A DNA stretch of 64,000 nucleotides, from the NCBI RefSeq assembly GCF_011761985.1, contig NZ_JAASQT010000002.1:558001-622000 (forward strand), given 5' to 3'. The position numbers were made by a program, and so were the translations under genes. Position 1 is the first letter of the stretch. Every line of letters starts with the position of its first letter. The notes beneath the pieces are model-generated. The model did no database searches, was not told the origin of the DNA, and saw nothing but the letters and a program-made list of their open reading frames with translations. This DNA is from Brevundimonas terrae. Lineage in GTDB: Bacteria; Pseudomonadota; Alphaproteobacteria; Caulobacterales; Caulobacteraceae. Shown one piece after another: positions 44,976-54,463 of this stretch.

Positions 44976-46793
44976 ATGGTGGGTAGTGGCAGTATCGGAC
45001 GTGGCCTTGACGGGGATACGCCCGGCTCGGCAGCGCAAGCGCTGAGCGCGATTCTTGAAACACAGTATCTTCGGTACCTGATTATCCTCAGCTGGGGGCT
45101 GGCCATGTGCGCGGCTGTCGGCTGGAAGATGGGTCTGGGCTGGCTGGTTGTGACCCTGTTTGCCGGCTTTGTGCGTGGCGCGGCCGAGCGCCGTGCCAGC
45201 CGCCGCGAGAAAGAAGACTGGGGCACTGTCTTTCCTGTTGTCGCCACCCTGACCACGGCGGTCTGGGCAACCGCGCCGCTATTGTCGTGGTTCTCGGGAA
45301 AGTCATTCGGGCATGAAATGGCGGTGGCGCTGTTGGCGTCCGGCTATCTGCTGGTATTTGCCCAGCTTCGGAATTCGCCGCGTCAGGCCGTGCTGATTTC
45401 GTCGCCCTATGGTGGCGCAGCGGCCATTATCGCCATCAGTATGTGGGGAAAACCCGAATTCTGGGCCTTTCTGGCCATGGGGCCGCTCATGCTGGGCGGT
45501 TTGTTTGTGCTGGTTTTGATGACCATGCTGCGCGAAGAGCGCATCCATGCGTTTCAGGAACACCAGACCCATCTGATTTCCGAACTTGAAGCCGCGCGCG
45601 ACAAGGCGGACGCGGCCAATACTGCCAAGTCGAACTTCCTCGGCGTCATATCGCATGAGCTGCGTACGCCTATGAATGGCGTCTTGGGGGCCGCGCAGCT
45701 GCTCAGCAGTTCACGTCTGGACCCGCAACAGCGGGAAATGCTGTCGATCATCCGCAATTCCGGCGACAGCCTGTTGTCCTTGCTGAACGATATTCTGGAC
45801 CTGACCAAGATTGAAGCGGGCAAGATCGCCTTCGAGGTTATCGATATCGACTTGGAAAACCTGCATCAGCGCCTGTTGTCACCGTTTGAGGCACAGGCTC
45901 GCGCCAAGGGCTTGAAGGTGATCTCCGAGTTCACAGGGGACATGCCGGCCGTCGTGCGCGGCGACCCTCTGCGGGTGACACAGATATTGTCGAATCTGTT
46001 GTCCAATGCGGTGAAGTTCACTGAAAAGGGCGAGATTCGTTATAGCGGGCATGCGCGACGCATTTCCGATCAACGCGTGGCGTTTGAGTTTTCTGTCGGC
46101 GATACGGGCAGTGGCATTTCCGAAGACGACATCCAGCGCTTGTTCGAGCCGTTTACGCAGTTCGACAATTCCTCGACGCGCCGTTTTGGTGGCACAGGAC
46201 TGGGCCTGACCATTTCGCGCCGTCTGGCCAATATCATGCACGGCGATATCCATGTGAAATCCGCCGTGGGACAGGGCTCTACCTTTACACTGGCCGTCGA
46301 GGCCGAGGTGGTGCAGTGGTCGCGTGAAATCGAGGAAGGGCCAGCCGCAGTCAGTATTGAAGATGTTTCGGGCCTGAAGGTGTTGGTGGTCGAGGATCAC
46401 CCCGTAAACCGTATGATCCTCGAGGCATGGATGGGCAGTAATGGCCACGATGCCACCACAGCCGAACATGGGGCCATGGCCGTAGAGATCGCCGCCACGC
46501 AAGCTTTTGATCTGATTGTGATGGATGTGAACATGCCGGTGATGGATGGCCTTGAAGCCACGCGCGGTATCCGTACCGGCAGCACCGTCAATGAGGACAC
46601 GCCTATTATTGTGTTGTCTGCCTCGGCACGGGCGGAGGACCATCAGGCGGGCTTTGCGGCGGGCGCGGATGCCTATCTGAACAAGCCGATTGATTTCCGG
46701 CAACTGTCTCAATTTATGAAACAGGCGGCATTGGGCCGGACGGCGTTGCAGTCTCTGACCTCTGCATCTGATCTGGCCTATGTGGCGGCCTGA
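44976..46793 (+). CDS. Hybrid sensor histidine kinase
   Basis: 605 residues: five or six N-terminal membrane helices (residues about 30-190), a short coiled coil, a dimerisation domain with phosphorylatable His in FLGVISHELRTPMNGVLG (near 225), an ATPase domain (GDTGSGISEDDI, FGGTGLGLTISRRL) and a C-terminal receiver domain with Asp in VMDVNMPVMDGLEAT (near 516). With the membrane sensor lacking a large outside loop, it may sense the membrane itself. No output regulator is adjacent; the phosphate target is unknown. Confidence 0.92.
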   Translation: MVGSGSIGRGLDGDTPGSAAQALSAILETQYLRYLIILSWGLAMCAAVGWKMGLGWLVVTLFAGFVRGAAERRASRREKEDWGTVFPVVATLTTAVWATAPLLSWFSGKSFGHEMAVALLASGYLLVFAQLRNSPRQAVLISSPYGGAAAIIAISMWGKPEFWAFLAMGPLMLGGLFVLVLMTMLREERIHAFQEHQTHLISELEAARDKADAANTAKSNFLGVISHELRTPMNGVLGAAQLLSSSRLDPQQREMLSIIRNSGDSLLSLLNDILDLTKIEAGKIAFEVIDIDLENLHQRLLSPFEAQARAKGLKVISEFTGDMPAVVRGDPLRVTQILSNLLSNAVKFTEKGEIRYSGHARRISDQRVAFEFSVGDTGSGISEDDIQRLFEPFTQFDNSSTRRFGGTGLGLTISRRLANIMHGDIHVKSAVGQGSTFTLAVEAEVVQWSREIEEGPAAVSIEDVSGLKVLVVEDHPVNRMILEAWMGSNGHDATTAEHGAMAVEIAATQAFDLIVMDVNMPVMDGLEATRGIRTGSTVNEDTPIIVLSASARAEDHQAGFAAGADAYLNKPIDFRQLSQFMKQAALGRTALQSLTSASDLAYVAA

Positions 46794-46860
46794 TAGGGCG
46801 AATGAAACTTTAGCTCTATCAGATGCTTCCATTCGGCGGCTGAAGCGTTAGCCTGATCCC

Positions 46861-47796
46861 ATGCGTATTAATCTGCCCGCCGCTGAAACCCTTACACCGA
46901 CCCTGCAAGCGATTGACGGGCGTTTGAGTGCCGATGCTGTCGTCATTGCCAAGGCAATGGACATGCTGGGGGATTTCGCCGTCAATCTGACGATCGCGGC
47001 GATTATCTTTGTTGTCACTCTGGTCGCTGCAAAATGGGCCAGCTCGGCGACGCGCAAGATATTGTCGCGGACACGATCGGTTCAGCGCGATCCAACGGTT
47101 CTGGGTTTTCTGGTCCAGATCGTTCGGGTGATCGTGATCTTGATCGGCATGATTGCCGTTCTGCAGCGCCTCGGGGTGCAAACAACATCGATCATTGCTG
47201 TTCTGGGTGGCGCATCTCTGGCCGTGGGCTTGGCCCTGCAAGGCACACTGTCAAACGTGGCGGCAGGGGTCATGCTGCTGATTTTGCGACCCTACCGCGT
47301 TGGCGATGTGATTGATCTGAACGGCGTGGTGGGTTCGGTGCAAAAGCTGACGCTGTTCACCACGGAAATGTCGAATGGTAATAATAACAAGATTATAGTG
47401 CCAAATTCTAAGGTTTTGGCCGATGTTATTATCAATCTGAGTGGCCAGCGTACCCGCCGTGTCGAAGTGAAGTTCACTGTGGGATATGGCGAAGACCTGA
47501 ACCGCGTGCGTCAGGTTCTGGAAGACTGTGCCAAGGCCCATTTCCGCGTACTCAAAGACCCCGAGGTCTGGACGGGTGTGACAGCTCTGCTGGACAGTTC
47601 GGTTCAGGTGACCCTGCATTGCTGGGTCCGCTCCGAAGACCATTTCCAAACCACGGCCGACCTAACCCAATCCGGTAAGGAGGCGCTGGATAAGGCAGAG
47701 ATCGAGATACCTTTCCCTCACCAAGTGTCTCTAAACTATGGGCAGGTAGGCGTCTTGCGTACTGATTCCGAAACCGCTGCTCCCCAGAAAGACTGA
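46861..47796 (+). CDS. Small-conductance mechanosensitive channel (MscS family)
   Basis: 311 residues, three membrane helices and a cytoplasmic domain. The pore helix GGASLAVGLALQGTLSNVAA is typical MscS with its Gly/Ala pattern, followed by FRPYRVGDVID-like LRPYRVGDVIDLNGVVGSV and PNSKVLADVIINLSG. It opens under membrane tension to release solutes. It follows the histidine kinase by about 65 bases and precedes the aldolase gene by 5. Confidence 0.93.
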   Translation: MRINLPAAETLTPTLQAIDGRLSADAVVIAKAMDMLGDFAVNLTIAAIIFVVTLVAAKWASSATRKILSRTRSVQRDPTVLGFLVQIVRVIVILIGMIAVLQRLGVQTTSIIAVLGGASLAVGLALQGTLSNVAAGVMLLILRPYRVGDVIDLNGVVGSVQKLTLFTTEMSNGNNNKIIVPNSKVLADVIINLSGQRTRRVEVKFTVGYGEDLNRVRQVLEDCAKAHFRVLKDPEVWTGVTALLDSSVQVTLHCWVRSEDHFQTTADLTQSGKEALDKAEIEIPFPHQVSLNYGQVGVLRTDSETAAPQKD

Positions 47797-47801
47797 GTGC
47801 T

Positions 47802-48818
47802 GTGCGCTACGATTTTGCATCTGATAACACCGCCGGCATGGCTCCATCGGCGCTGAGGGGTTTGGTTGAGGCCAATAGCGGATTTGCGGCGGGCTATGGT
47901 GCGGACGAGTACAGCCGCAAGGCCGCAGATGAAATCCGCAAGCTTCTGGATGTGGATGCGGATATTCGGTTCATGTTTACCGGCACGGCGGCCAATTCGA
48001 TTGCCCTGTCTATGCTGGCCAATCCCTATGAAGCTGTATTGGCGCATCACACGGCGCATGTTTGTACGGACGAAACCGGTGCGCCGGGCTTTTTCGGTCA
48101 TGGCGTCGGTCTGATTGGCCTGCCGGGCTATTCGGGCAAGATTGACGACGAGAGCCTTTGTGCGGTTCTCGATGAGCCTGTGGTCGGTCATCGCCAGCCA
48201 CCGGCGGCGCTGACCCTGACGCAGGCCACCGAATACGGCACGGTCTATTCGTTCGAGGAAATGGATCTGCTGATCCGATTGGCGAAAGGGCAGGGCCTGG
48301 GCGTGCATGTGGATGGTGCGCGTCTGGCCAATGCGGCAGCGGCCGGATTTGATCCGAAAGCCTTGGGCCGGATGGGCGTCGATATTCTTAGTCTAGGCGG
48401 CTGCAAGGCGGGCGCACATGGCGTCGAGGCCTTGGTTATCCTGAACAAGTCGCTTTCATCGCGTCTGGACAATCGTTTGAAACAGGCGGGGCAGACGGCA
48501 TCCAAAGGACGCTTGCTGGCCGCCCCCATGGGCGAACTGATTGCCAGCGGTGAATGGTTGTCCGGTGCCCGGCACGCCAATGCGATGGCCCAGAAACTGG
48601 CCTCGGGTATCGAAGACGACACGCCGTTTGTTCTGGCCCATCCCGTAGAGTCGAACACGGTGTTTGTACGCATGCCGGACGAATCCCTTACCGCTTTGCG
48701 GGCGAAGGGGTTTGCGGCCTATGCATTTGATGATGGTTCAGTACGTTTTGTCTGCTCGTGGGCTACAAAGACTGAAGCGGTAGACGAGTTGATTACGGTC
48801 TTGGGCCAGCTTGGCTGA
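47802..48818 (+). CDS. ltaE: Low-specificity L-threonine aldolase
   Basis: 338 residues, PLP-dependent fold type I. RYDFASDNTAGMAPSALRGL opens the protein, HHTAHVCTDETGAPGFFG lies near the substrate site, and the cofactor Lys is in LSLGGCKAGAHGVEALV. It splits threonine or allo-threonine into glycine and acetaldehyde. The start is GTG. It follows the MscS gene closely. Confidence 0.92.
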   Translation: MRYDFASDNTAGMAPSALRGLVEANSGFAAGYGADEYSRKAADEIRKLLDVDADIRFMFTGTAANSIALSMLANPYEAVLAHHTAHVCTDETGAPGFFGHGVGLIGLPGYSGKIDDESLCAVLDEPVVGHRQPPAALTLTQATEYGTVYSFEEMDLLIRLAKGQGLGVHVDGARLANAAAAGFDPKALGRMGVDILSLGGCKAGAHGVEALVILNKSLSSRLDNRLKQAGQTASKGRLLAAPMGELIASGEWLSGARHANAMAQKLASGIEDDTPFVLAHPVESNTVFVRMPDESLTALRAKGFAAYAFDDGSVRFVCSWATKTEAVDELITVLGQLG

Positions 48819-48871
48819 AACCCCGCATCCACGCCGAGATGGCGCGGTTAGCGGTTGGAAAGGTACGGACC

Positions 48872-50752
48872 ATGCGTGGTGAAAGAGGCGGCTCGCGTCG
48901 CGGCGACGTTATGTCCAAGGCCCAACAGGCAGGGGCGGGCACTTCTGTATCAGAAGGACCGGGTACACTGCGCGCTCTGGCCGATCTGATTGGTCTGGTG
49001 GGCCGATCCAAAGCGCCGCAACTGGGTTTGCGCGTGACCGGTTCGGTCAGCTTGACCCTGATGGGCAAGGGGCTCGGCGTACTGGCACCGCTGATGCTGG
49101 GGGCCGCGGTCAACCATCTGGCCGAGGGTGAAAGCGTCGCCACAACGGTCGGGATCAGCTTTGCTGCCCTTGCTATCGGCTGGGCATTTATCCGTTTTCT
49201 GGCAGCGGCGACGCCGCAACTGTCCGATCTGGTCTTTGCGCCGGTCAGGGCCGCGGCCCAGAAACAAACTGCGTCCGATGCTTTTGCCCATGCGCTGGGC
49301 CTGTCACTGGATTTCCACCAAACCAAGCGTTCAGGGACGTTGTCGCGCGTCATGGATCGCGGGGCGCGGGCGGTGGATTTCCTGCTGCGTATCCTGATGT
49401 TCAACCTAGGTCCGACGTTGTTGGAGCTAATACTGGCGGCGGCGGTGCTGGGCGGGCGTTATGACTGGCGCTTTGCTGCGGTCGCGATCACGGTCGTTCT
49501 GGTCTATGCGACGGCCACCTTCATGATGGCCAACTGGCGTCTGGAACACCGCCGCACCATGAACGCGGCGGATGCCGAGGCGGCGGGCCTATCGGTTGAT
49601 GCTCTGCTTAACTACGAAACGGTCAAGTCGTTCGGTGCGGAAGAGCGCACCTCGGGTGCCTATGAGCAATCCTTGTCGGCCTATGCCAGCGCATCGCTGA
49701 AGGCCAATGCCTCGCTGGCGACACTGAACCTGATCCAAGCGGCCATTATGAACCTCGGCCTCGGGGTTCTGGCTGTGCTGGCGGGCTTTGAGGCCGCGGC
49801 GGGACGCATGGGACCGGGCGATGTGACAGCGGCGGTCTTGATTATGACCTCACTCTATCAGCCTCTGAATATTCTGGGCTTTGCCTATCGTGAAATTCGA
49901 CAATCTTTCATAGACATGGAAGAAATGTTGAAGGTCATGCGCGAGAAGCCCTTGGTGGCTGACAGCCCTAATGCGGTCGCCTTGCCACGTCCGGAAGAGA
50001 CATGCGGCGCAGAGGTCGAGTTCGATCAGGTCAGCTTCCGTCACGATGCGCGATCCAGCGGGCTGGACGATGTCAGCTTCGTTATTCCGGCCCATACGAC
50101 CACCGCACTGGTCGGCCCTTCTGGATCGGGTAAATCGACGATTGTGAAACTGGCCCTGCGCCTGCTCGACCCGCAGTCTGGCACGGTGTCGATTGCCGGT
50201 CATGATGTGCGTGAAATCAAACAGCAGTCGCTGCGACAGTCCGTAGCACTGGTGCCGCAGGATGTCGCCCTGTTCAACGATACCTTGGCGGCCAACATCA
50301 CCTTTGCCCGTCCCGAAGCCACCGAGGCGGAAATCTGGGCGGCGGTCGAAGGGGCGGAACTGGCCGACTTCATCAAGTCATTGCCGGACGGACTGCAAAC
50401 ACGTGTCGGCGAGCGCGGTCTGAAGCTGTCGGGTGGCGAGCGCCAGCGCGTGGGGATTGCCCGTGCTCTGATTGCCGATCCATGCGTGCTTATTCTGGAT
50501 GAAGCCACCAGCGCGCTGGATAGCCGGACAGAAGCCGCCATCCAGCAAACCCTGCGCCGTGCCCGCAACGGGCGTACCACGCTGGTTGTGGCGCACCGCC
50601 TGTCCACGATCATGGATGCCGAACAGATACTGGTTCTGAAACAGGGCCGCATCATCGAGCGCGGCACGCACCATGAACTGGTGGCCCGTCAGGGTGGCGA
50701 ATATGCTGCGCTTTGGCGCAAGCAAACCCGCACCCGTAAAACGACGGCCTAG
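48872..50752 (+). CDS. Atm1/HMT1-type ABC exporter
   Basis: About 626 residues with fused membrane and ATPase domains. The membrane part carries six helices, including the family motif SLDFHQTKRSGTLSRVMDRG and ADAEAAGLSVDALLNYETVK, in part, which match Atm1, exporter of glutathione-linked sulfur or metal species. The ATPase domain has [35 protein letters not shown] and VLILDEATSALD. Starts at 48839, 48872 and 48911 are possible; 48872 has AAGG about 8 bases upstream. Its stop shares CTAG with the convergent neighbour. Confidence 0.88.
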   Translation: MRGERGGSRRGDVMSKAQQAGAGTSVSEGPGTLRALADLIGLVGRSKAPQLGLRVTGSVSLTLMGKGLGVLAPLMLGAAVNHLAEGESVATTVGISFAALAIGWAFIRFLAAATPQLSDLVFAPVRAAAQKQTASDAFAHALGLSLDFHQTKRSGTLSRVMDRGARAVDFLLRILMFNLGPTLLELILAAAVLGGRYDWRFAAVAITVVLVYATATFMMANWRLEHRRTMNAADAEAAGLSVDALLNYETVKSFGAEERTSGAYEQSLSAYASASLKANASLATLNLIQAAIMNLGLGVLAVLAGFEAAAGRMGPGDVTAAVLIMTSLYQPLNILGFAYREIRQSFIDMEEMLKVMREKPLVADSPNAVALPRPEETCGAEVEFDQVSFRHDARSSGLDDVSFVIPAHTTTALVGPSGSGKSTIVKLALRLLDPQSGTVSIAGHDVREIKQQSLRQSVALVPQDVALFNDTLAANITFARPEATEAEIWAAVEGAELADFIKSLPDGLQTRVGERGLKLSGGERQRVGIARALIADPCVLILDEATSALDSRTEAAIQQTLRRARNGRTTLVVAHRLSTIMDAEQILVLKQGRIIERGTHHELVARQGGEYAALWRKQTRTRKTTA

Positions 50753-51219
50753 CTGCCCAGTTTGGACTTCAGCACGTCTTTGAGGCTGTCCAGAACCTGT
50801 TGACGGGTTGCCTTGTCCTCGAGGGGAAGGGCCAGCAACAGGCGGAAGCTTTGGGCATGGACGGTGATGATACGCCAGTCGAACGGCTGATCGGATGGTG
50901 AGCCATCCAGCAGGTCGCACAGGTTGGTCGCGGCCATGCACAGATCTTCGCGGGCAAATGGACCGGCGGCGTCAATAATGCCTGCCGACAGGGCATAGGC
51001 CTTGTTCAGCGCGCCTTCCAGATTCTCGATGCCGTCAGGCGCGGGCAGGGCGGCCAGTTGCTGGATCGTCTGCTCGACCAGTTTCAGGCTTTGCTCTTCC
51101 AGCGAAGACAGGTTCTGGGCAGCCTGTTTCAAGGCGATGCCGGTGCTGATGCCGCCCGGTTGGTCGATCAGGCTGGAGAGCCGCGAGCGGCGACGGTTAT
51201 GGGTGATGACAGTGGTCAT
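50749..51219 (-). CDS. Hypothetical protein coupled to a response regulator
   Basis: 156 residues, helical, soluble. It starts MTTVITHNRRRSRLSSLIDQ; the middle has KLVEQTIQQLAALPAPDGIE and the C-terminus LEDKATRQQVLDSLKDVLKS. No catalytic motif is recognised. Its first base is the last base of the response-regulator gene, so the two are translationally coupled and probably work together, perhaps as a signalling partner. Confidence 0.75.
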   Translation of the reverse strand: MTTVITHNRRRSRLSSLIDQPGGISTGIALKQAAQNLSSLEEQSLKLVEQTIQQLAALPAPDGIENLEGALNKAYALSAGIIDAAGPFAREDLCMAATNLCDLLDGSPSDQPFDWRIITVHAQSFRLLLALPLEDKATRQQVLDSLKDVLKSKLGS

Positions 51220-51779
51220 TACAGTCCTGCCTTCCTGCGGAGTTCATCAGCGCGACGCTCGGGGCCATCATAATCGCCCACACGGAAGCGACGGTCGGGG
51301 CCGAGATAGTCGCCCACTTCGAGGAAGGGACGGTTATCGCGCGACACCCAGACAATACGTTCCAGCAGGGTCAAAGAGCTGAACGGCTTGGTAATCAGGA
51401 AGTTCGCACCACAGTCACGGGCTTCTTGCACCTTGGACTGGCGGACGTGGGCGGCGGTCATGATGACGGGCGCAAAAGCATTCGGCTCCAGCTTGGAGCG
51501 GCGCAGCCAGCGCACAAATTCAAAGCCCGACATGCCCGGCATGTCCGAATCGACAAGGATCAGATCGACAGCGTTTTCCTTGAGGATGGGAATAGCTTCG
51601 GCGGCGGAACTACAGGCATGGCGCGTCGAAAGGCCGAAACCTTTGAGCGCACGGATGGTCAGTTCTTGCGCGAAGCTGGAATCGTCGATGACCATGGTCA
51701 CCGCGCCTTCGAAATTGAAGACGGCACTTTCGCGCAGGGTTTCGCCGATACCCGGTGAACGCGCAGTCATCAAAGTCAC
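51219..51779 (-). CDS. Single-receiver response regulator with GPxRR tail
   Basis: 186 residues. The receiver domain has acid pocket VIDDSSFAQEL, phospho-acceptor Asp in DLILVDSDMPGMSGFEFVRW, in part, and the switch Lys in GANFLITKPFSS. There is no DNA-binding domain. The C-terminal tail has a doubled motif, VGDYLGPDRRFR and VGDYDGPERRADE, which may be a docking peptide. The start is GTG at 51779 with GAGGA 5 bases upstream, or ATG at 51770. Confidence 0.87.
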   Translation of the reverse strand: MTLMTARSPGIGETLRESAVFNFEGAVTMVIDDSSFAQELTIRALKGFGLSTRHACSSAAEAIPILKENAVDLILVDSDMPGMSGFEFVRWLRRSKLEPNAFAPVIMTAAHVRQSKVQEARDCGANFLITKPFSSLTLLERIVWVSRDNRPFLEVGDYLGPDRRFRVGDYDGPERRADELRRKAGL

Positions 51780-51874
51780 GCTAATCCTCTTGCAGGCAAT
51801 AGAGCCAGCTTTGCCATAGACCCTACGAGGGTCAATGCCCTCTATCTATGGCAAAGCGGCTGTTTCAGGCCGGA

Positions 51875-52825
51875 TTAGCCGAAGCGACCGATGGCATAGA
51901 AGCGATCGGCACGCTGGGCGCGGATTTGATCGGGGCTGAGCGCCGAAAGGGTTTTCAGCTCGTCCTCGATGGCATCGCCAACGGCATTGATGGCGGCTTC
52001 GGGGGCGGTATGAGCACCGCCCAGAGGTTCACCGATCACGCGATCGACGATTTTCAGCTCCAGCAGGTCGGGGCCGGTGATTCGCATGGCCATGGCCGCA
52101 TCCTTGGCACGGCTGCCGTCACGCCACAGGATACCTGCGGCACCTTCCGGCGAGATGACCGAATAGATCGAGTGTTCCAGCATCATCACGCGGTTGGCGG
52201 CAGCGATAGCGATCGCACCACCCGAACCGCCTTCACCGGTGACGGTGGCGATATAGGGCACGCCCAGTGTCAGGCCGCGCTCGGTCGAGCGGGCAATGGC
52301 CTCGGCCTGACCGCGCTCTTCGGCACCAAGGCCCGGATAGGCACCGGCGGTGTCGACAAAGCTGAGGACCGGCAAACCGAAACGCTCGGCCATGTCCATC
52401 AGGCGCACAGCCTTGCGATAGCCTTCGGGACGGGCCATGCCGAAATTGTGCTTCAGGCGGGTCTGGGTGTCATGGCCTTTTTCGTGGCCCATAATGACAA
52501 CGCCCTGACCACGGAAACGCGCCACGCCACCGAGGATGGCCTGATCGTCGCCGAACTGGCGGTCGCCGTGCAGCTCTTCGAAATCGGTGAAGAGGCCGTC
52601 GATATAGTTGATGAAGTGCGGACGCTGCGGGTGGCGGGCCACCTGTGTACGCATCCAAGGATCGAGATTGTCATAGGTCTCGACGCGCAGGGCTGACGCC
52701 TTGGCTTTGAGAGTGTCGATCTCTGCCTCGAAGTCACCGCTGGAGGGGGCGAGCTGGGAAAGCTCGGCGATCTTCGCCTCAAGCTCAGCGATAGGTTTTT
52801 CGAATTCGAGATAATGCGTGGCCAT
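51875..52825 (-). CDS. accA: Acetyl-CoA carboxylase carboxyltransferase subunit alpha
   Basis: 316 residues. With AccD it moves carboxyl from biotin to acetyl-CoA in fatty-acid synthesis. N-terminal helices (FEKPIAELEAKIAELSQL) lead into the crotonase-fold core with LPVLSFVDTAGAYPGLGAEERGQ, in part, and VTGEGGSGGAIAIAAANRV. The ATG at 52825 (MATHYLEFEKP) is the family start. The biotin ligase birA lies 19 kb away. Confidence 0.96.
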   Translation of the reverse strand: MATHYLEFEKPIAELEAKIAELSQLAPSSGDFEAEIDTLKAKASALRVETYDNLDPWMRTQVARHPQRPHFINYIDGLFTDFEELHGDRQFGDDQAILGGVARFRGQGVVIMGHEKGHDTQTRLKHNFGMARPEGYRKAVRLMDMAERFGLPVLSFVDTAGAYPGLGAEERGQAEAIARSTERGLTLGVPYIATVTGEGGSGGAIAIAAANRVMMLEHSIYSVISPEGAAGILWRDGSRAKDAAMAMRITGPDLLELKIVDRVIGEPLGGAHTAPEAAINAVGDAIEDELKTLSALSPDQIRAQRADRFYAIGRFG

Positions 52826-52916
52826 AAAGCGCCCGTGTAACGACCGCGCCATCCTGGCGCTACGGAAAGTCGCGGACCCTAAAACTCGTCGGGCCTCGCG
52901 GCAAGACTGAACCCTA

Positions 52917-53834
52917 TCAGTTTTTACGCGCCAGGGGATGCGACTTGTGTACGACCTGCGCTAATCGGTCCGTCGCGACATGGGTATAGATCTGGGTCGT
53001 CGAGATATCCGAATGGCCCAACAGGGTTTGAACCACCCGCAAATCGGCACCGCCTTCCAGCAGATGGGTGGCAAAGGCATGGCGCAAAACGTGGGGGCTG
53101 ATGCGCGACGGGTCGATACCGGCGGCGGCAGCGGCACTGTCCAATAGCTGGGCGAACCGGCGCGGCGTCAGGTGGCCCGAACGTCCATGCGACGGGAACA
53201 GCCATGGGCTTTCGACAGGTTTGGGTGCCGCCTTGGTCTTGGCAGCGGGTTTTTCCCTGACCTCAAGCCATGCCTTGACCGCTTCCCGAGCCGAGGTGTT
53301 CAGGGGCACTAGCCGCTCTTTATCGCCCTTGCCGGTAATGATCAGATAGGCGGGGTCGCGCCGGACCGCCGCCAGTTTCAGGCCCAGAACTTCTGAAACC
53401 CGCATCCCCGAGGCATAGGTCAGCTCGACAAGGGTCAGCAAACGCAAGGCTGCAGCTCCGTCCTGTGCCGACAGGGTGTTCAGGAGGTTGTCGATTTCAT
53501 CACGCGACAGGCTTTTGGGCAGGGGGCGGCCCTGTTTCGGCGCATCCAGACGGCGTGACGGGTCATCGTTTCGCCAGCCTTCGCCCATGGCAAAGCGATA
53601 GAATTGGCGCACCGAAGCGCGGCGTCTGGCAGCGGTCGAGGCGGATAACCCCCGCACGGCCAAACCGGAAAACCAGCCCTCTATATCCTCCTGACCGGCT
53701 CTCAAAAGCCCGCCCTTATCCTGCAGGATATGCTCTGCATCTGCCAGATCACGACCATATGCCGCCAGCGTATGGGGGGAGGCATCCCGCTCTACGGCCA
53801 TCATTTCCAGAAAGGCTTCGATTTGTGGCGTCAT
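52917..53834 (-). CDS. xerD: Site-specific tyrosine recombinase XerD
   Basis: 305 residues. An N-terminal core-binding domain (FLEMMAVERDASPHTLAAYGRDL, in part) and a catalytic domain with Arg in TYASGMRVSEVLGLKL, HxxR in SPHVLRHAFATHLLEGG and the Tyr nucleophile in HSDISTTQIYTHV. With XerC it resolves chromosome dimers at dif. It lies upstream of accA in the same direction, and diverges from aroK by about 60 bases. It is housekeeping, not a sign of an integrated element. Confidence 0.93.
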   Translation of the reverse strand: MTPQIEAFLEMMAVERDASPHTLAAYGRDLADAEHILQDKGGLLRAGQEDIEGWFSGLAVRGLSASTAARRRASVRQFYRFAMGEGWRNDDPSRRLDAPKQGRPLPKSLSRDEIDNLLNTLSAQDGAAALRLLTLVELTYASGMRVSEVLGLKLAAVRRDPAYLIITGKGDKERLVPLNTSAREAVKAWLEVREKPAAKTKAAPKPVESPWLFPSHGRSGHLTPRRFAQLLDSAAAAAGIDPSRISPHVLRHAFATHLLEGGADLRVVQTLLGHSDISTTQIYTHVATDRLAQVVHKSHPLARKN

Positions 53835-53893
53835 GGGTGTCTGTGAGGGGTGTGGAGAATGGTCATCCGTGTATAGAAGAGGACGTTAAGAAC

Positions 53894-54463
53894 ATGAACT
53901 GTGACGCCTCATCTGATTCTCCGATTCTAAAGTTGAACCGCACCATTGCACTGGTGGGGCTGATGGGTGTCGGCAAATCCACAGTGGGGCGCCGTCTGGC
54001 TACGCGTCTGGGTCTGCCGTTTGCCGATGGTGATCACGAGATCGAATCCGCAGCCGGTATGAGTGTTAGCGAGATTTTCGCGACCCGGGGCGAGGCGGAT
54101 TTTCGGGCAGGCGAAGTGCGTGTCATGAAGCGTCTGCTGGAAGGGCCGCCGATTGTGCTGGCCACCGGCGGCGGCGCGATGATGAATGATGAAACCCGCG
54201 CCATGCTGAAACAGAACGCCGTAACGGTCTGGATGCGCGCGGACCTGCATGTGATTGCCGAACGTGTCGCGCGTCGTGATACGCGGCCTCTGCTGCGCGG
54301 GCGCGACACGATCAAGGTGCTGACCGAGTTGTCCGAGAAACGTTATCCTGTCTATGCCGAGGCGGATGTGACGGTGGATGTGGGCGGCGGATCGCATGGT
54401 GTGGCGCTGGAGGCCATGCTGACGGAACTGGAAAAATACGCGCGGGAGCAGGGTGTCCGATGA
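53894..54463 (+). CDS. aroK: Shikimate kinase
   Basis: 189 residues, phosphorylates shikimate in aromatic amino-acid synthesis. Walker A is [17 protein letters not shown]; the shikimate-site residues lie in [20 protein letters not shown], and [10 protein letters not shown] follows. An N-terminal tail of about 14 residues ([12 protein letters not shown]) precedes the core. The ATG at 53894 is chosen; the much longer upstream frame runs through xerD. It overlaps aroB by 4 bases. Confidence 0.95.
   Translation: MNCDASSDSPILKLNRTIALVGLMGVGKSTVGRRLATRLGLPFADGDHEIESAAGMSVSEIFATRGEADFRAGEVRVMKRLLEGPPIVLATGGGAMMNDETRAMLKQNAVTVWMRADLHVIAERVARRDTRPLLRGRDTIKVLTELSEKRYPVYAEADVTVDVGGGSHGVALEAMLTELEKYAREQGVR

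Noticed and set aside
52917..53834. Tyrosine recombinase considered as an integrase of a mobile element
   Set aside because: Sequence is XerD-like and the neighbours are housekeeping genes; no attachment-site repeats or cargo are seen.
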